64,000 nt of DNA from Phyllobacterium phragmitis (GCF_002980495.1 NZ_PVBR01000002.1:335483-399482); one strand, 5' to 3'; counted from the stretch's first letter, positions 17,178 to 28,339 are shown. Translations and numbers: made by a program. Notes: generated from the letters alone by a model not told the origin.

Positions 17178-17820
17178 TTAAGTTCCCTTAAGTCCGTGAC
17201 TCTCCAAAGGCTGCTGCTGGGCCGCCCTATCCGCCGGAAGGGCCCAAAATGCCAGCATGGGCATATCGCTCGAGCGCATGGCATGTTTGATCTGCGGAGG
17301 ATTGTAGAAAGATCCACCGATACCGGGCGAGAACCACTCCCCCTCCCCTTGTCGGAACTCCCCCGCGGAAAGCACGAGATAAACTTCCTCGGGCGGGTGA
17401 GTGTGGTCTGGATAGCGCACGTGAGGTGCCATCAAGGTTACCCCCAGCCACAGATCACTGCGTTCTTCCAGCCCCCCCCGGGCCGAAGATCATCGCGTTG
17501 GCATGACCATCAGCAAAATTCGAGCTAGCCGTGTCATCGTAAGTGTCACGATGACACCACTGCAGCTGTGGTTCGATCTTCAAGAACCGCTGGATAAGGC
17601 GGTTGAGAGACTGGTGAGGGGGCGTCATGGAAAGCGCGGATTGCAGCTCGGAGCAGACTGGCAGCCGCCTGCCCACTCCCAAGCGAGAAACGCCTGGCGT
17701 CTCAAGCGCGGAAAATATCTTGAACAGTGCGTGTCGCGACTCCTCCCTCCGGGCGAACTGATCGAACGCTACGAAGGCTGTGTCCGCGAACAATTGGAGG
17801 CTTTCGCTGCGCTCCACCAT
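17178..17820 (-). pseudogene. DddQ-like DMSP lyase (cupin), frameshifted in a G8 run
   Basis: The ATG at 17820 follows an AAGGAG ribosome site and lies 31 bases after the flavoenzyme gene ends, so the two form an operon. The frame runs to GHANAMIFGPGG, then hits a run of eight G (17472-17479) and stops at TGA soon after. With seven G it would read on through LEERSDLWLGVTLMAPHV to TGA at 17178, giving 213 residues. The C-terminal cupin holds H-x-H-x4-E-x-Y (HTHPPEEVY) and a later His in PPQIKHAMR, the metal-site pattern of DddQ-type lyases, which split dimethylsulfoniopropionate into DMS and acrylate. A sequencing error or a phase-variable tract could also explain the extra base. Confidence 0.75.
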
Positions 17821-17851
17821 TAAATTTCTCCTTGAGGAGTAAAACTGCGCA

Positions 17852-19888
17852 TCATATGTCCTTGGAAATTCGCAAAGCGTCGTAGATCGCAGCATGGGTA
17901 TTGCGCGCGGCCACTGCATCGCCAATGCGAAAAAGCTGAAACTTCCCTTCGGGGTTGCGAAGAGCTGATTGAGGGCTACCCGCAAGCAGTTGATCGTGCG
18001 AAATCTCGCCGAGGTTCTTGGAAGACGGCCTGAGCTCGAAATAGAGTTCGTCGAGCGGTATAGTCCCGTGATTGACAACAACCTGATCTACAATTCGCTG
18101 CTTGGAAACCCCACCGTAATCGCTTCCCACGTGAGCGATAAGTTGATTTCCTTTTTTCTCGACCGCCTCGAGCCTAAAGGTAACGGTGAACGTTACGTCC
18201 AGTTTCTGAAGCGATCGCATGTAAGGAACCAGATTCATCGCCATGACTTCCGGGGCGAACGATCGGTCGGGCGTCATGATCTCAACTTTTGCGCCGGCAT
18301 TGGCCAGGAATTCAGCGGCTTGAAGACCTGCATGATCGCCGGCGTCATCGAAAATCAACACATTTGTCCCGGGCTTCACATCGCCAGAGATGATATCCCA
18401 TGCGGAAATGACAAGTTCGTTGCCGTTGGCAAGAACCTCTGTATGAGGCATGCCGCCCGTGGCGATGATGACGACGTCGGGATTTTCTGCCTCGATCGTC
18501 GAGGGATTCGCCCAAGTGTTGAAATGGAAGACAACATCATGCTTCTCGCATTGAACCATGCGCCAGTCGATGATGCTGATCATCTCACGGCGGCGCTCGC
18601 TTTGGGCAGTGAGCCGGACCTGCCCCCCCACGTCGTTCGCTGCCTCGAAAACAACAACGTCGTGACCGCGCTCGGCTGCAACACGCGCGGCTTCGAGCCC
18701 GCCCGGACCGGCCCCGATAATAACGACTTTCTTCTTGACCTCGGCTTTTTGAATAATGTGCGGCATCGTCAGTTCGCGACCGGTCGCCGCATTATGAATA
18801 CAGAAGGCTGCTCCACCCTGATAGATGCGGTCCAGACAGTAGTTCGCGCCAACGCACGGACGGATATCCTCTTCGCGCCCTTCCATGATCTTTCGAACGA
18901 TGTGCGGATCCGTCATATGGGCACGGGTCATGCCGACCATATCCACCTTGCCGGATGCAATGGCATAGCGAGCGGTGGCAACGTCCGGAATCTTCGCGGC
19001 GTGAAAAATTGGGAAATTGGTCGCTGCGCGAATTTCACCGGCGAAGTCCAAGTGAGGTGCGTTCGCCATTCCTTGAATGGGAATGACATCGGTTAGGCCA
19101 GGGTCCGTATCAATGTGACCCCTGATGACGTTCAGGTAGTCAATCAGCCCGCTTTCCTTGAGACGCCTGGAGATTTCCAGACCTTCCGCTTTCCCTGTAC
19201 CGCCCGGAAGACATTCATCTGCGGTATAGCGGACCCCGAGGATGAAGTCAGAGCCTACCCGCGTGCGGATCGCCTTGAGAACATCCATGCAAAACCGCAT
19301 CCGATTGTCCAAAGAACCGCCATAGGGCCCTTCAAGCTCGTTGGTGAGCGGAGAAGAAAACTGGTCAAGCAGATGACCGTAGGCTTCCAGTTCGACGCCG
19401 TCCATCCCCCCAGCCTTCATGCGTTCCGCGGCATCGGCAAAATCCTTGATGATGCGCTCAATGTCCCAATCCTCCATTTTTTTGGGAAATGCGCGGTGCG
19501 AGGCTTCGCGATGATGTGAAGGTGCTACGACCGGCAGCCAGTCGCCTTTGTCCCACCGCGTGCGCCGTCCAAGATGGGTGAGCTGGATCATAATCGCCGC
19601 GCCCTCTTCATGCACGGCGTCGGCCATCTCCCTTATCCACGGCACGATCTCGTCCTTGTAGGCGAGCAGGTTGTTAAAGACTGGCGGGCTGTCTTTCGAG
19701 ACCGCTGCGGAACCGGCGGTCATTGTCATTGCCACACCTCCCCTCGCACGCTCGACAGTGTAGGCGCGGTACCGCTCCTTGGGCATACCGTCCTCCGGAT
19801 ACGCAGGCTCGTGCGCCGTCACGATTATGCGATTTCTCAGCGTGAGGTGCTTGAGCTGATAAGGCTGAAGGAGGGGATCGTTCGACAT
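17852..19888 (-). CDS. N-methylproline demethylase-like flavoenzyme (Old Yellow Enzyme + FAD/NAD domain)
   Basis: The 678 residues comprise an Old Yellow Enzyme-like FMN barrel (about 1-360, with the GGSLDNRMRF motif). An Fe-S region follows with CVGANYC and a later Cys, and then an FAD/NAD(P) domain opening VVIIGAGPGGLEAARVAAERG at about 391. This is the layout of 2,4-dienoyl-CoA reductase, trimethylamine dehydrogenase and DgcA/stachydrine-type demethylases. With a Rieske betaine demethylase and a betaine importer nearby, N-methylproline or dimethylglycine is the likely substrate, releasing formaldehyde. It is divergent from the TetR gene across twin palindromes. An alternative is another N-methyl amine. 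Confidence 0.75.
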   Translation of the reverse strand: MSNDPLLQPYQLKHLTLRNRIIVTAHEPAYPEDGMPKERYRAYTVERARGGVAMTMTAGSAAVSKDSPPVFNNLLAYKDEIVPWIREMADAVHEEGAAIMIQLTHLGRRTRWDKGDWLPVVAPSHHREASHRAFPKKMEDWDIERIIKDFADAAERMKAGGMDGVELEAYGHLLDQFSSPLTNELEGPYGGSLDNRMRFCMDVLKAIRTRVGSDFILGVRYTADECLPGGTGKAEGLEISRRLKESGLIDYLNVIRGHIDTDPGLTDVIPIQGMANAPHLDFAGEIRAATNFPIFHAAKIPDVATARYAIASGKVDMVGMTRAHMTDPHIVRKIMEGREEDIRPCVGANYCLDRIYQGGAAFCIHNAATGRELTMPHIIQKAEVKKKVVIIGAGPGGLEAARVAAERGHDVVVFEAANDVGGQVRLTAQSERRREMISIIDWRMVQCEKHDVVFHFNTWANPSTIEAENPDVVIIATGGMPHTEVLANGNELVISAWDIISGDVKPGTNVLIFDDAGDHAGLQAAEFLANAGAKVEIMTPDRSFAPEVMAMNLVPYMRSLQKLDVTFTVTFRLEAVEKKGNQLIAHVGSDYGGVSKQRIVDQVVVNHGTIPLDELYFELRPSSKNLGEISHDQLLAGSPQSALRNPEGKFQLFRIGDAVAARNTHAAIYDALRISKDI

Positions 19889-19934
19889 CAGTCGGGCTCC
19901 GGTTTATGGCGGCACTGGGACAACGCTATGCGAA

Positions 19935-19944
19935 AATGTACATT
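19935..19944. promoter_or_regulatory. Palindromic operator AATGTACATT, copy 1
   Basis: This perfect 10-bp palindrome lies in the divergent region, 47 bases upstream of the flavoenzyme start. An identical copy lies 52 bases away. TetR-family sites often have this TGTACA core, so the adjacent TetR regulator is the likely binder. Confidence 0.65.
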
Positions 19945-19986
19945 AGTGTCAATAATCAAAACATTTACGTCATGAATATCGACATG

Positions 19987-19996
19987 AATGTACATT
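19987..19996. promoter_or_regulatory. Palindromic operator AATGTACATT, copy 2
   Basis: This is the second identical copy, 41 bases before the tetR start codon. The pair, one near each divergent gene, suggests that the regulator represses both transcripts and itself. Confidence 0.65.
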
Positions 19997-20036
19997 TTTG
20001 TTGTGCAGGGCTTTAGATTTTGTTAGGAGATGGATT

Positions 20037-20666
20037 ATGGAACAGGTCTTAAACGACAGCGGCTGGCGTGGATCGCCGGAGGGGTGGCTGGAAGCGGCCT
20101 ACGAATCCCTTCTGGAGTCAGGCGTGGACTCGGTGAAGATCCTGCCTCTTGCGAAAAGGCTGAAGCTCTCCCGAACCAGCTTCTATTGGTTCTTTAAAGA
20201 TCGAGAAGAACTGCTGAGCGCGCTAATTGCGCGCTGGCGGGAAAAGAACACCGGAAACATCATCAAGCAGTCGGATTCCTATGCGGAATCGCTCGCCGAG
20301 GCGATGCTGAACGTGTTTGATTGCTGGCTCGACAGAAACTTGTTTGATGCGAAGTTCGAGTTTGCGGTGCGTAGCTGGGCTCTGCAATCAGACGAAATTC
20401 TCGCCGAGGTCCAGAAGGCCGATCAGTTGCGGCTTGAGGCTTTGAAACGCATGTTCATGCGGTTCGGCTACGAAGAGATCTCCGCGGACGTGCGCGCGCG
20501 CACCACCTATCTCGTCCAGATCGGTTACATCTCGATGCAATCGAACGAGGACATCGCGCTGCGTATGAAGCGTATTCCCGAATACATCGCCATTTATACC
20601 GGCCAAGTGCCCCAGCAAAGAGAGCTCGATCGCTTCTTTGCAAGGCATGGCTACACGCCAGACTGA
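20037..20666 (+). CDS. TetR-family regulator of the betaine locus
   Basis: The ATG at 20037 with TAGGAGA upstream is preferred to the earlier in-frame codon at 19998, which would overlap the operator region. The 209 residues show a TetR helix-turn-helix (VDSVKILPLAKRLKLSRTSFYWFF, about residues 29-55). A helical ligand-binding domain follows. It probably senses a betaine or methylproline and controls both the flavoenzyme/dddQ pair and its own downstream operon (reductase and ABC importer). The twin AATGTACATT sites upstream support this. Confidence 0.85.
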   Translation: MEQVLNDSGWRGSPEGWLEAAYESLLESGVDSVKILPLAKRLKLSRTSFYWFFKDREELLSALIARWREKNTGNIIKQSDSYAESLAEAMLNVFDCWLDRNLFDAKFEFAVRSWALQSDEILAEVQKADQLRLEALKRMFMRFGYEEISADVRARTTYLVQIGYISMQSNEDIALRMKRIPEYIAIYTGQVPQQRELDRFFARHGYTPD

Positions 20667-20677
20667 GGGCCGCCGCA

Positions 20678-21472
20678 ATGCCGCACACGATGAGGATCGG
20701 GATTATCGGCGGCGCGGGGTGGCTTGGCGGAGCGATTGCAAGCTCCCTCCTTGCATCCGGGATAGTTCGATCAGAAGCTCTGTCATTGTCATATAGAAGC
20801 GCGAGACCGACACATTATCCCCACGCCCACTGGACGCAGGACAACCAGGAAGTGGCGGATCGTTCGGATGTGATCATCATTTCGGTGCGGCCTGCCGACT
20901 GGTCTGCCCTTGCGTTCGATTCGCGCGGCAAGCTCATCATTTCCGTTATGGCTGGCATCCGGCTGGACCAGATTGCCACACGTCACAGGACTCGCCGTGC
21001 GGTTCGGGCGTTGCCAAATGCGGCGGCGGAAGTCGCTGGGTCCTATACACCGTGGTTCGCATCCGCTGGTGTGTCGGAGGCCGACCGAGCTGCGGTGCGC
21101 GAGATATTTAGTGCGTGCGGTGTCGAAGATGAGGTCCGAAATGAGAGCAGTATCGACTATTTCACCGGACTGACCGGCGCAGGACCAGCCTTTCCGGCAT
21201 TGCTTGCGGCAGCAATGGTGAACGATGCCATCCGGCAGGGCATTCCCGACGATGTTGCACGTCGCGCGGTGACGACCGTTCTGGTGGGAACAGGCCGGCT
21301 GCTCGAACAGCGCCAGGATTGTCCAAACGACATCGTCGCATCTTTTCTCGACTACCGTGGAACCACGGCGGCCGCGATCGACGCCATGCGGAGCCTGGGG
21401 TTCGATGAAGCTGTTGCAGAAGGGCTTTCGGCCGCTGCCAAGAAATCGGTGAGTATGGGAGATACCTCCTGA
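20678..21472 (+). CDS. Pyrroline-5-carboxylate reductase-like protein
   Basis: The 264-residue protein has an N-terminal NAD(P)-binding fold (IGIIGGAGWLGGAIASSL). The ProC-type C-terminal dimer region has YFTGLTGAGPAFPALLAAAM and later LDYRGTTAAAIDAMRSLGF, matching the P5CR signature around the T-G-S/A-G-P motif. It starts 11 bases after the TetR stop. Classical ProC makes proline from P5C. In a proline-betaine locus it may recycle a P5C-like imine or reduce another cyclic imine. The sequence is diverged from housekeeping ProC, so the substrate may differ. Confidence 0.75.
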   Translation: MPHTMRIGIIGGAGWLGGAIASSLLASGIVRSEALSLSYRSARPTHYPHAHWTQDNQEVADRSDVIIISVRPADWSALAFDSRGKLIISVMAGIRLDQIATRHRTRRAVRALPNAAAEVAGSYTPWFASAGVSEADRAAVREIFSACGVEDEVRNESSIDYFTGLTGAGPAFPALLAAAMVNDAIRQGIPDDVARRAVTTVLVGTGRLLEQRQDCPNDIVASFLDYRGTTAAAIDAMRSLGFDEAVAEGLSAAAKKSVSMGDTS

Positions 21473-21538
21473 CGACCCGTTGCGCGGGTAAACGCGGCAT
21501 CCCGCACCTTTCCAACTGCCGCAAAAGAGGGAACAATA

Positions 21539-22540
21539 ATGAAAAAGCTACTAGCGTCTACATGCCTGATGTTCGGCCTGTTCGGTACCGCGTCGGTCTC
21601 AACTGCCGCAGAATGTGGGAGCCTGACAATCGCCAGCATGAACTGGCAAAGTGCGGAGGTACTTTCGAACCTCGACAAAATTATCCTCAATGAAGGCTAC
21701 GGATGCAGCGCTGACATCACCGTTGGCGATACCGTTCCCACTATCACCTCCATGGCTGAAAAAGGCCAACCAGATATCGCACCGGAAGCCTGGATCGACC
21801 TTCTGCCTGACGTCGTCAAGAAGGGCACTGACGAAGGGAAGCTTGTTCTCGTCGGTTCTCCATTGCCTGACGGGGGCGTTCAGGGATGGTGGATTCCCAA
21901 ATACCTCGCTGATGCTCATCCCGAAATCAAGACAATCCCGGACATGCTGAAACACCCGGAACTCTTCCCTGCTGCAGAAGACCCTTCCAAAGGTGCTCTC
22001 TTGAACGGTCCGCAGGGATGGGGTGGTACGGTCGTTACCTCTCAGCTTTTCAAGGCGCTCGACGGATCGAAATCCAACTTCACGCTGGTCGACACAGGTT
22101 CAGCCGCTGGATTGGATGGCGGGATCTCGAAGGCATACGAGCGGCAACAGGGTTTCGCAACCTATTACTGGGCTCCGACTGCTCTTCTGGGCAAGTACGA
22201 AATGGTGAAGCTTGAGCCTGGCGTGCCGCACGATGATGCTGAGTGGAAGCGTTGCAACACCGTAGCGGATTGCCCCGATCCAAAGCCGAATGCATGGCCA
22301 GTGGATAAGGTCGTCACCTTGGTGGCCAAGTCTTTCTCCGAGAAAGTTGGTCCGGAGGTGATGAGCTATATCGAGAAGCGCTCCTGGAGCAATGAGACCG
22401 TCGGCAAACTGATGGCGTGGATGACAGAAAACCAGGCATCAGGCGAAGACGGCGCGAAACACTTCCTCAAAGAAAACAAAGACATCTGGATGAAGTGGGT
22501 ATCGCCTGAAGCGGCGGAAAAGATCGAAGCTTCACTGTAA
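21539..22540 (+). CDS. Betaine ABC transporter substrate-binding protein (OpuAC/ProX family)
   Basis: The 333-residue protein has a signal peptide ending near STAA (residue 23). The OpuAC-type ligand-binding fold follows, including SMNWQSAEVLSNLDKIIL and DIAPEAWIDLLPD with the Trp residues used in aromatic-box binding of quaternary amines. It acts in the periplasm and passes ligand to the permease. Candidate ligands are proline betaine, glycine betaine, carnitine and DMSP. A strong hairpin follows the gene and may keep its transcript level above that of the membrane genes. Confidence 0.85.
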   Translation: MKKLLASTCLMFGLFGTASVSTAAECGSLTIASMNWQSAEVLSNLDKIILNEGYGCSADITVGDTVPTITSMAEKGQPDIAPEAWIDLLPDVVKKGTDEGKLVLVGSPLPDGGVQGWWIPKYLADAHPEIKTIPDMLKHPELFPAAEDPSKGALLNGPQGWGGTVVTSQLFKALDGSKSNFTLVDTGSAAGLDGGISKAYERQQGFATYYWAPTALLGKYEMVKLEPGVPHDDAEWKRCNTVADCPDPKPNAWPVDKVVTLVAKSFSEKVGPEVMSYIEKRSWSNETVGKLMAWMTENQASGEDGAKHFLKENKDIWMKWVSPEAAEKIEASL

Positions 22541-22551
22541 GCCTTCTTTGT

Positions 22552-22579
22552 GTGCGGTGCGCCGGGAGACGCACCGCAC
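22552..22579 (+). repeat. Intercistronic 10-bp-stem hairpin after the binding-protein gene
   Basis: GTGCGGTGCG and CGCACCGCAC flank an eight-base loop, just after the binding-protein stop and before the permease gene. There is no T-run, so it is more likely an mRNA stabiliser or attenuator than a full terminator. This is common where binding protein is needed in excess. Confidence 0.6.
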
Positions 22580-22639
22580 CCCTCATAGCCGAAAAATAGA
22601 AAGAGTCGTGCCGGCTTCTTTTTTGAGAAGGGGAACCGA

Positions 22640-23527
22640 ATGGAATGGTTTTACAAATTTCCACATATGGACGACGAAACGCTTCGCAACTTGAAGAAAG
22701 CCATAGACGATGGCTTTCGTGCCTTCACGCGCGGTTACGGCGAAATCATTGAAAGCATGTTTACGCCGCTGCAGCACTTTTTGATCAATGCGGAGCGGTT
22801 TATGACCCAGACTCCCTGGCCTATAATTGTCGCCATCATCCTTGCCATTGCTTGGGCAGCAAGCCGTAGTCTGAAGATCGTGCTTGGCTGTTTCTTTACT
22901 TTGCTCGCAATCGGCTACTTCGACATGTGGGACGACACGATGCGCACGATCTCCATGATCTTTGTGTGCACGGTACTGTCAATCGCGATCGGGATTCCGA
23001 TCGGGATTTTGATGTCGCGCTCCAACAGCGTTCAGAAGGTGATAAGCCCGATTCTCGACGTTATGCAGACCATGCCAAGTTTTGTCTATTTGATCCCGGT
23101 CGTCATGCTGCTGGGCATTGGCAAGGTTCCGGGTCTTATTGCGGTTGTCATATATGCCATTCCTCCGATGATCCGGCTTACAGATCTCGGTATCCGGCTT
23201 GTAGACAAGGATGTCCTCGAAGCAGCGGATGCGTTTGGCTCGTCAGACCGCCAGAAGCTATTCAAGGTCCAGTTGCCGCTGGCATTGCCGACTATCATGG
23301 CCGGCATCAATCAAACCATCATGATGGCTCTCGCAATGGTCGTTATCGCTTCAATGATTGGTGTCCAGGGCCTGGGACAGCCGGTGCTCAAGGCGATTGC
23401 GAACCAGTATTTCACGCTCGGCATTTTCAACGGTCTTGCCATCGTCGGCATCGCCATCATTTTCGATCGAGTCAGCCAGTCTTATGGCAAGCGGCTCCAG
23501 CAGCACCGGGAGATTGTCCATGGCTGA
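22640..23527 (+). CDS. Betaine ABC transporter permease (ProW/OpuAB family)
   Basis: The 295-residue membrane protein starts at an ATG preceded by GAGAAGGGG. It has a cytoplasmic N-terminus, about six or seven membrane segments, and the EAADAFGSSDRQKLFKVQLPLALP coupling-helix motif (the EAA loop that docks the ATPase), near residue 194. An extra hydrophobic N-terminal half is typical of ProW. It overlaps the ATPase gene by eight bases, so the two are coupled in translation. Confidence 0.9.
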   Translation: MEWFYKFPHMDDETLRNLKKAIDDGFRAFTRGYGEIIESMFTPLQHFLINAERFMTQTPWPIIVAIILAIAWAASRSLKIVLGCFFTLLAIGYFDMWDDTMRTISMIFVCTVLSIAIGIPIGILMSRSNSVQKVISPILDVMQTMPSFVYLIPVVMLLGIGKVPGLIAVVIYAIPPMIRLTDLGIRLVDKDVLEAADAFGSSDRQKLFKVQLPLALPTIMAGINQTIMMALAMVVIASMIGVQGLGQPVLKAIANQYFTLGIFNGLAIVGIAIIFDRVSQSYGKRLQQHREIVHG

Positions 23528-24599
23528 TCAGCGTTTCGGTGGCATCAAGATCCGCCACCTCTATAAGATTTTCGGAGCAAATCCGCCGGCTCATATCGAG
23601 GCCGTACAAAATGGCGTTTCGAAAGCAGAACTTAATGAAAAGCACGGTCATGTGCTGGGCTTGCGCGACATCAACATTGAGATTCCATCGGGCTGTATCC
23701 AAGTGATCATGGGCCTGTCCGGATCAGGCAAATCGACACTCATCCGCCACATCAACCGCCTAATCGATCCGACGGCTGGAGAGGTCCTCGTCGACGGGAT
23801 TGACGTTGTCAAAATGAATGAAGTCGAGCTGCGTGGATTTCGCAGGCATCAAACCGCCATGGTGTTCCAGAAGTTCGCACTTCTTCCCCATCGCAACGTG
23901 CTGGACAACACTGTTTACGGTCTTGAAGTTCAGGGGATCTCGCGAGCAAAGAGGGTGGATACGGCAATGAGCTGGCTGGAACGGGTCGGCTTGAAGGGTT
24001 TCGAGCAAAAGTATCCCAATCAGCTCTCGGGCGGCATGCAACAACGTGTTGGCCTCGCGCGGGCACTGGCCAATGATGCGCCAGCCCTTCTGATGGACGA
24101 GGCCTTCTCTGCGCTCGATCCGCTTATCCGCACCGACATGCAAACTGTTCTTCTCGACCTGCAGAAGGAAATCAGGAAGACCATCGTCTTCATCACTCAT
24201 GATCTCGACGAGGCGCTACGCCTGGGAGACCAGATTGCCATCCTCCGCGATGGCGAGGTCATTCAACAGGGGACCAGTCAGGCCATCGTTCTGCGACCTG
24301 CCGACGACTACGTGGCAAACTTCGTCAAAGAAGTGAACAGAGGCCGCGTCATCCATGTGGACGCCGTGATGGCGCCTTTGCAACCTGGTTTCTCGTTGCC
24401 CGGCACGTCGATTGCGTCGGGGACCCCCATTGAGGACGCCGTCCGCACTCTTGTAAACGGCCGGGAGACAGACGTTGCAGTGATTGGAGCGACTGGCGAC
24501 CCGATCGGCATCGCCAATCTCCGGCAGCTCGCAGGAGCTATGGTCAACTCGCATGCCGCTGCCCCACAAGGCAACAGCGCCTTGGCCAGAGCCGTATGA
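23520..24599 (+). CDS. Betaine ABC transporter ATP-binding protein (ProV/OpuAA family)
   Basis: The start at 23520 is chosen over the longer frame from 23358 because it sits at the permease end and begins with the conserved MADQRFGGIKIRHLYKIFG. The 359 residues have Walker A GLSGSGKST (about 66), signature LSGGMQQRVGLARAL, Walker B LLMDEAFSALDP and H-loop ITHDLDEA. A shortened CBS-like C-terminal region follows (about 280-345). It energises betaine uptake with the two genes upstream. Confidence 0.9.
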   Translation: MADQRFGGIKIRHLYKIFGANPPAHIEAVQNGVSKAELNEKHGHVLGLRDINIEIPSGCIQVIMGLSGSGKSTLIRHINRLIDPTAGEVLVDGIDVVKMNEVELRGFRRHQTAMVFQKFALLPHRNVLDNTVYGLEVQGISRAKRVDTAMSWLERVGLKGFEQKYPNQLSGGMQQRVGLARALANDAPALLMDEAFSALDPLIRTDMQTVLLDLQKEIRKTIVFITHDLDEALRLGDQIAILRDGEVIQQGTSQAIVLRPADDYVANFVKEVNRGRVIHVDAVMAPLQPGFSLPGTSIASGTPIEDAVRTLVNGRETDVAVIGATGDPIGIANLRQLAGAMVNSHAAAPQGNSALARAV

Positions 24600-24669
24600 A
24601 AAGGTGGTTCGGAGCGGCAAAGATGGTGCACTTGGACCCGCAACATTCGTTATGAGAGGAACCGCATAA

Positions 24670-24828
24670 CGAGCTCAATGCGCGGCCGCGCGGACGATCG
24701 GACCATTGCTGCAGTCCGTGGGAGTGCATATTCCCGGCACCGCCGCGCGCCGAAAAACTCTGGACGAACTGAAGGCCATCGAGATCGAAGCGGGAGTTTT
24801 GGCTTCGATCCGCGGCTTCATCGCCTGA
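24670..24828 (+). pseudogene. Possible C-terminal gene remnant
   Basis: After the ATPase gene an open stretch without a start codon reads VGVHIPGTAARRKTLDELKA and ends IRGFIA. The composition is protein-like and there are no neighbouring family clues. It may be the last 50 residues of a lost enzyme of the betaine operon. It is squeezed against the convergent reductase gene. No family is recognised. Confidence 0.3.
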
Positions 24829-24840
24829 CCTAACATATTG

Positions 24841-27167
<2,327 letters not shown>

Positions 27168-27241
27168 TCAGTGTGTTCAACTGAACTAACATTGTCTTGT
27201 TCGGAAACCCTTTTTACAATAGCATCTTTTTTCATGTTGGT

Positions 27242-27254
27242 TTAGCTGAGCTAA
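27242..27254. promoter_or_regulatory. Candidate LysR operator palindrome TTAGCTGAGCTAA
   Basis: This perfect 13-bp palindrome fits a T-N11-A LysR box and lies between the Rieske oxygenase and the LysR gene, 59 bases before the latter's start. A second, imperfect palindrome around TTCAACTGAA lies near 27176-27185. Both probably serve the adjacent regulator. Confidence 0.55.
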
Positions 27255-27312
27255 TCTCATATCTGTCGCGGCATCTGTCCATGACACAGAGAACTCCTCC
27301 GAAGAGGTCCTG

Positions 27313-28191
27313 ATGCCACGACCATACGATCTCTCCTCGATGACTGCGCTCATCTGCTTCGAGGCGGCCGCGCGAAATGCGAGTTTCAAAAAAGCCGCCC
27401 AGGAAATGAACGTCACGCCAGCGGCCGTCAGCCATCAGATCAAAGCGCTTGAGATCGACCTTGGATGCAGCCTGTTCCTGCGTCGCAGCCACGGTGTCGA
27501 GTTGACGGAGAAAGGAGCGTTTCTGTTCATTGCGATCCAGCGGGGTTTCGAAATGATTTCGGAAGCCGTCACGCAGATACGCGATCGCCCCGAAAAGGTT
27601 GACGTGACCATCCGGGCCACCACAGCAGTCAGTTCGCTATGGCTCACACCGAAGATTTCAGCCTTCTGGAAGATCCATCCCGCCATCACCGTCTCGCAGA
27701 TCGTCAGCGACGTGCCCGGAATGACCAACCGCTGCGATCTGAGCATCCACTATGGCAATCCGCAGGAGAATAGCGTCGAGATCCGCAATCTGTTTCAGGA
27801 TCGCATTGTCGCCCTGGGAACACCAGATTTCGCCACCGAGCACCACATTACACGAGTCGAGGATCTGCTGAAGACGCCTTTGATTCATTTAAGCACCGAG
27901 GAAACCGACTGGACGAGTTGGACCGACTGGTTCCTGGCGCTTGGACACCCCGTTCCAACGGGCCGCAGCTTCTATGTAAACAACTACATGATTGCGCTTC
28001 AGGCCGCTCAGGACGATGTCGGCGCGGTGTTGGGTTGGGATGGGCTGGTCGAAAACCTGATGCAAGAAGGACGGCTTGTCCAGCTTGTGCCTGAAAGCAT
28101 CCCCTCACCCGCGACATTCCATCTGAAAATCCATCCGCGGGCGACGTCGAAAGCTCGCCTATTTGCAGACTGGCTCGTCAAAAGCACCTAA
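27313..28191 (+). CDS. LysR-family regulator (GcvA-like) of the Rieske demethylase genes
   Basis: The 292-residue protein has the LysR winged helix at residues about 7-66 (ASFKKAAQEMNVTPAAVSHQIKALE), with the GcvA-like opening PRPYDLSSMTALICFEAAAR. A periplasmic-binding-like sensor domain follows. It is transcribed away from the oxygenase, with palindromes in between. It would activate the oxygenase/reductase genes in response to a betaine or an intermediate. A GC hairpin (GCGGC/GCCGC) lies just after its stop. Confidence 0.85.
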   Translation: MPRPYDLSSMTALICFEAAARNASFKKAAQEMNVTPAAVSHQIKALEIDLGCSLFLRRSHGVELTEKGAFLFIAIQRGFEMISEAVTQIRDRPEKVDVTIRATTAVSSLWLTPKISAFWKIHPAITVSQIVSDVPGMTNRCDLSIHYGNPQENSVEIRNLFQDRIVALGTPDFATEHHITRVEDLLKTPLIHLSTEETDWTSWTDWFLALGHPVPTGRSFYVNNYMIALQAAQDDVGAVLGWDGLVENLMQEGRLVQLVPESIPSPATFHLKIHPRATSKARLFADWLVKST

Positions 28192-28217
28192 GCGGCTGTT
28201 CGCCGCGTTTGACAGAA

Positions 28218-28255
28218 TTGGTTGCGGTGGCAGGCAACCACCGATACCGACATTC
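28218..28255. repeat. 38-bp dispersed repeat, copy 1 (partner at 42240-42277)
   Basis: This stretch begins TTGGTTGC and ends CCGACATTC. It matches the copy at 42.24 kb at 31 of 38 positions without gaps. The first bases resemble the 3' end of a tRNA (TGGTTGC...GGGGC, reverse orientation). The two copies bracket a 14-kb patchwork region. Confidence 0.6.
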
Positions 28256-28339
28256 ATTGGAAGTCGCGATCTGATCCGCTCAATTTACCCCAGCGACGCC
28301 TCGTCGGAGTTGCACTTCGAATCCTCCCCTCTCCGCCAA

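Noticed and set aside
23358..23519. Longer N-terminus for the betaine ATPase
   Set aside because: The extra 54 codons lie inside the permease gene in another frame and are Ser/Arg-rich without likeness to ProV.
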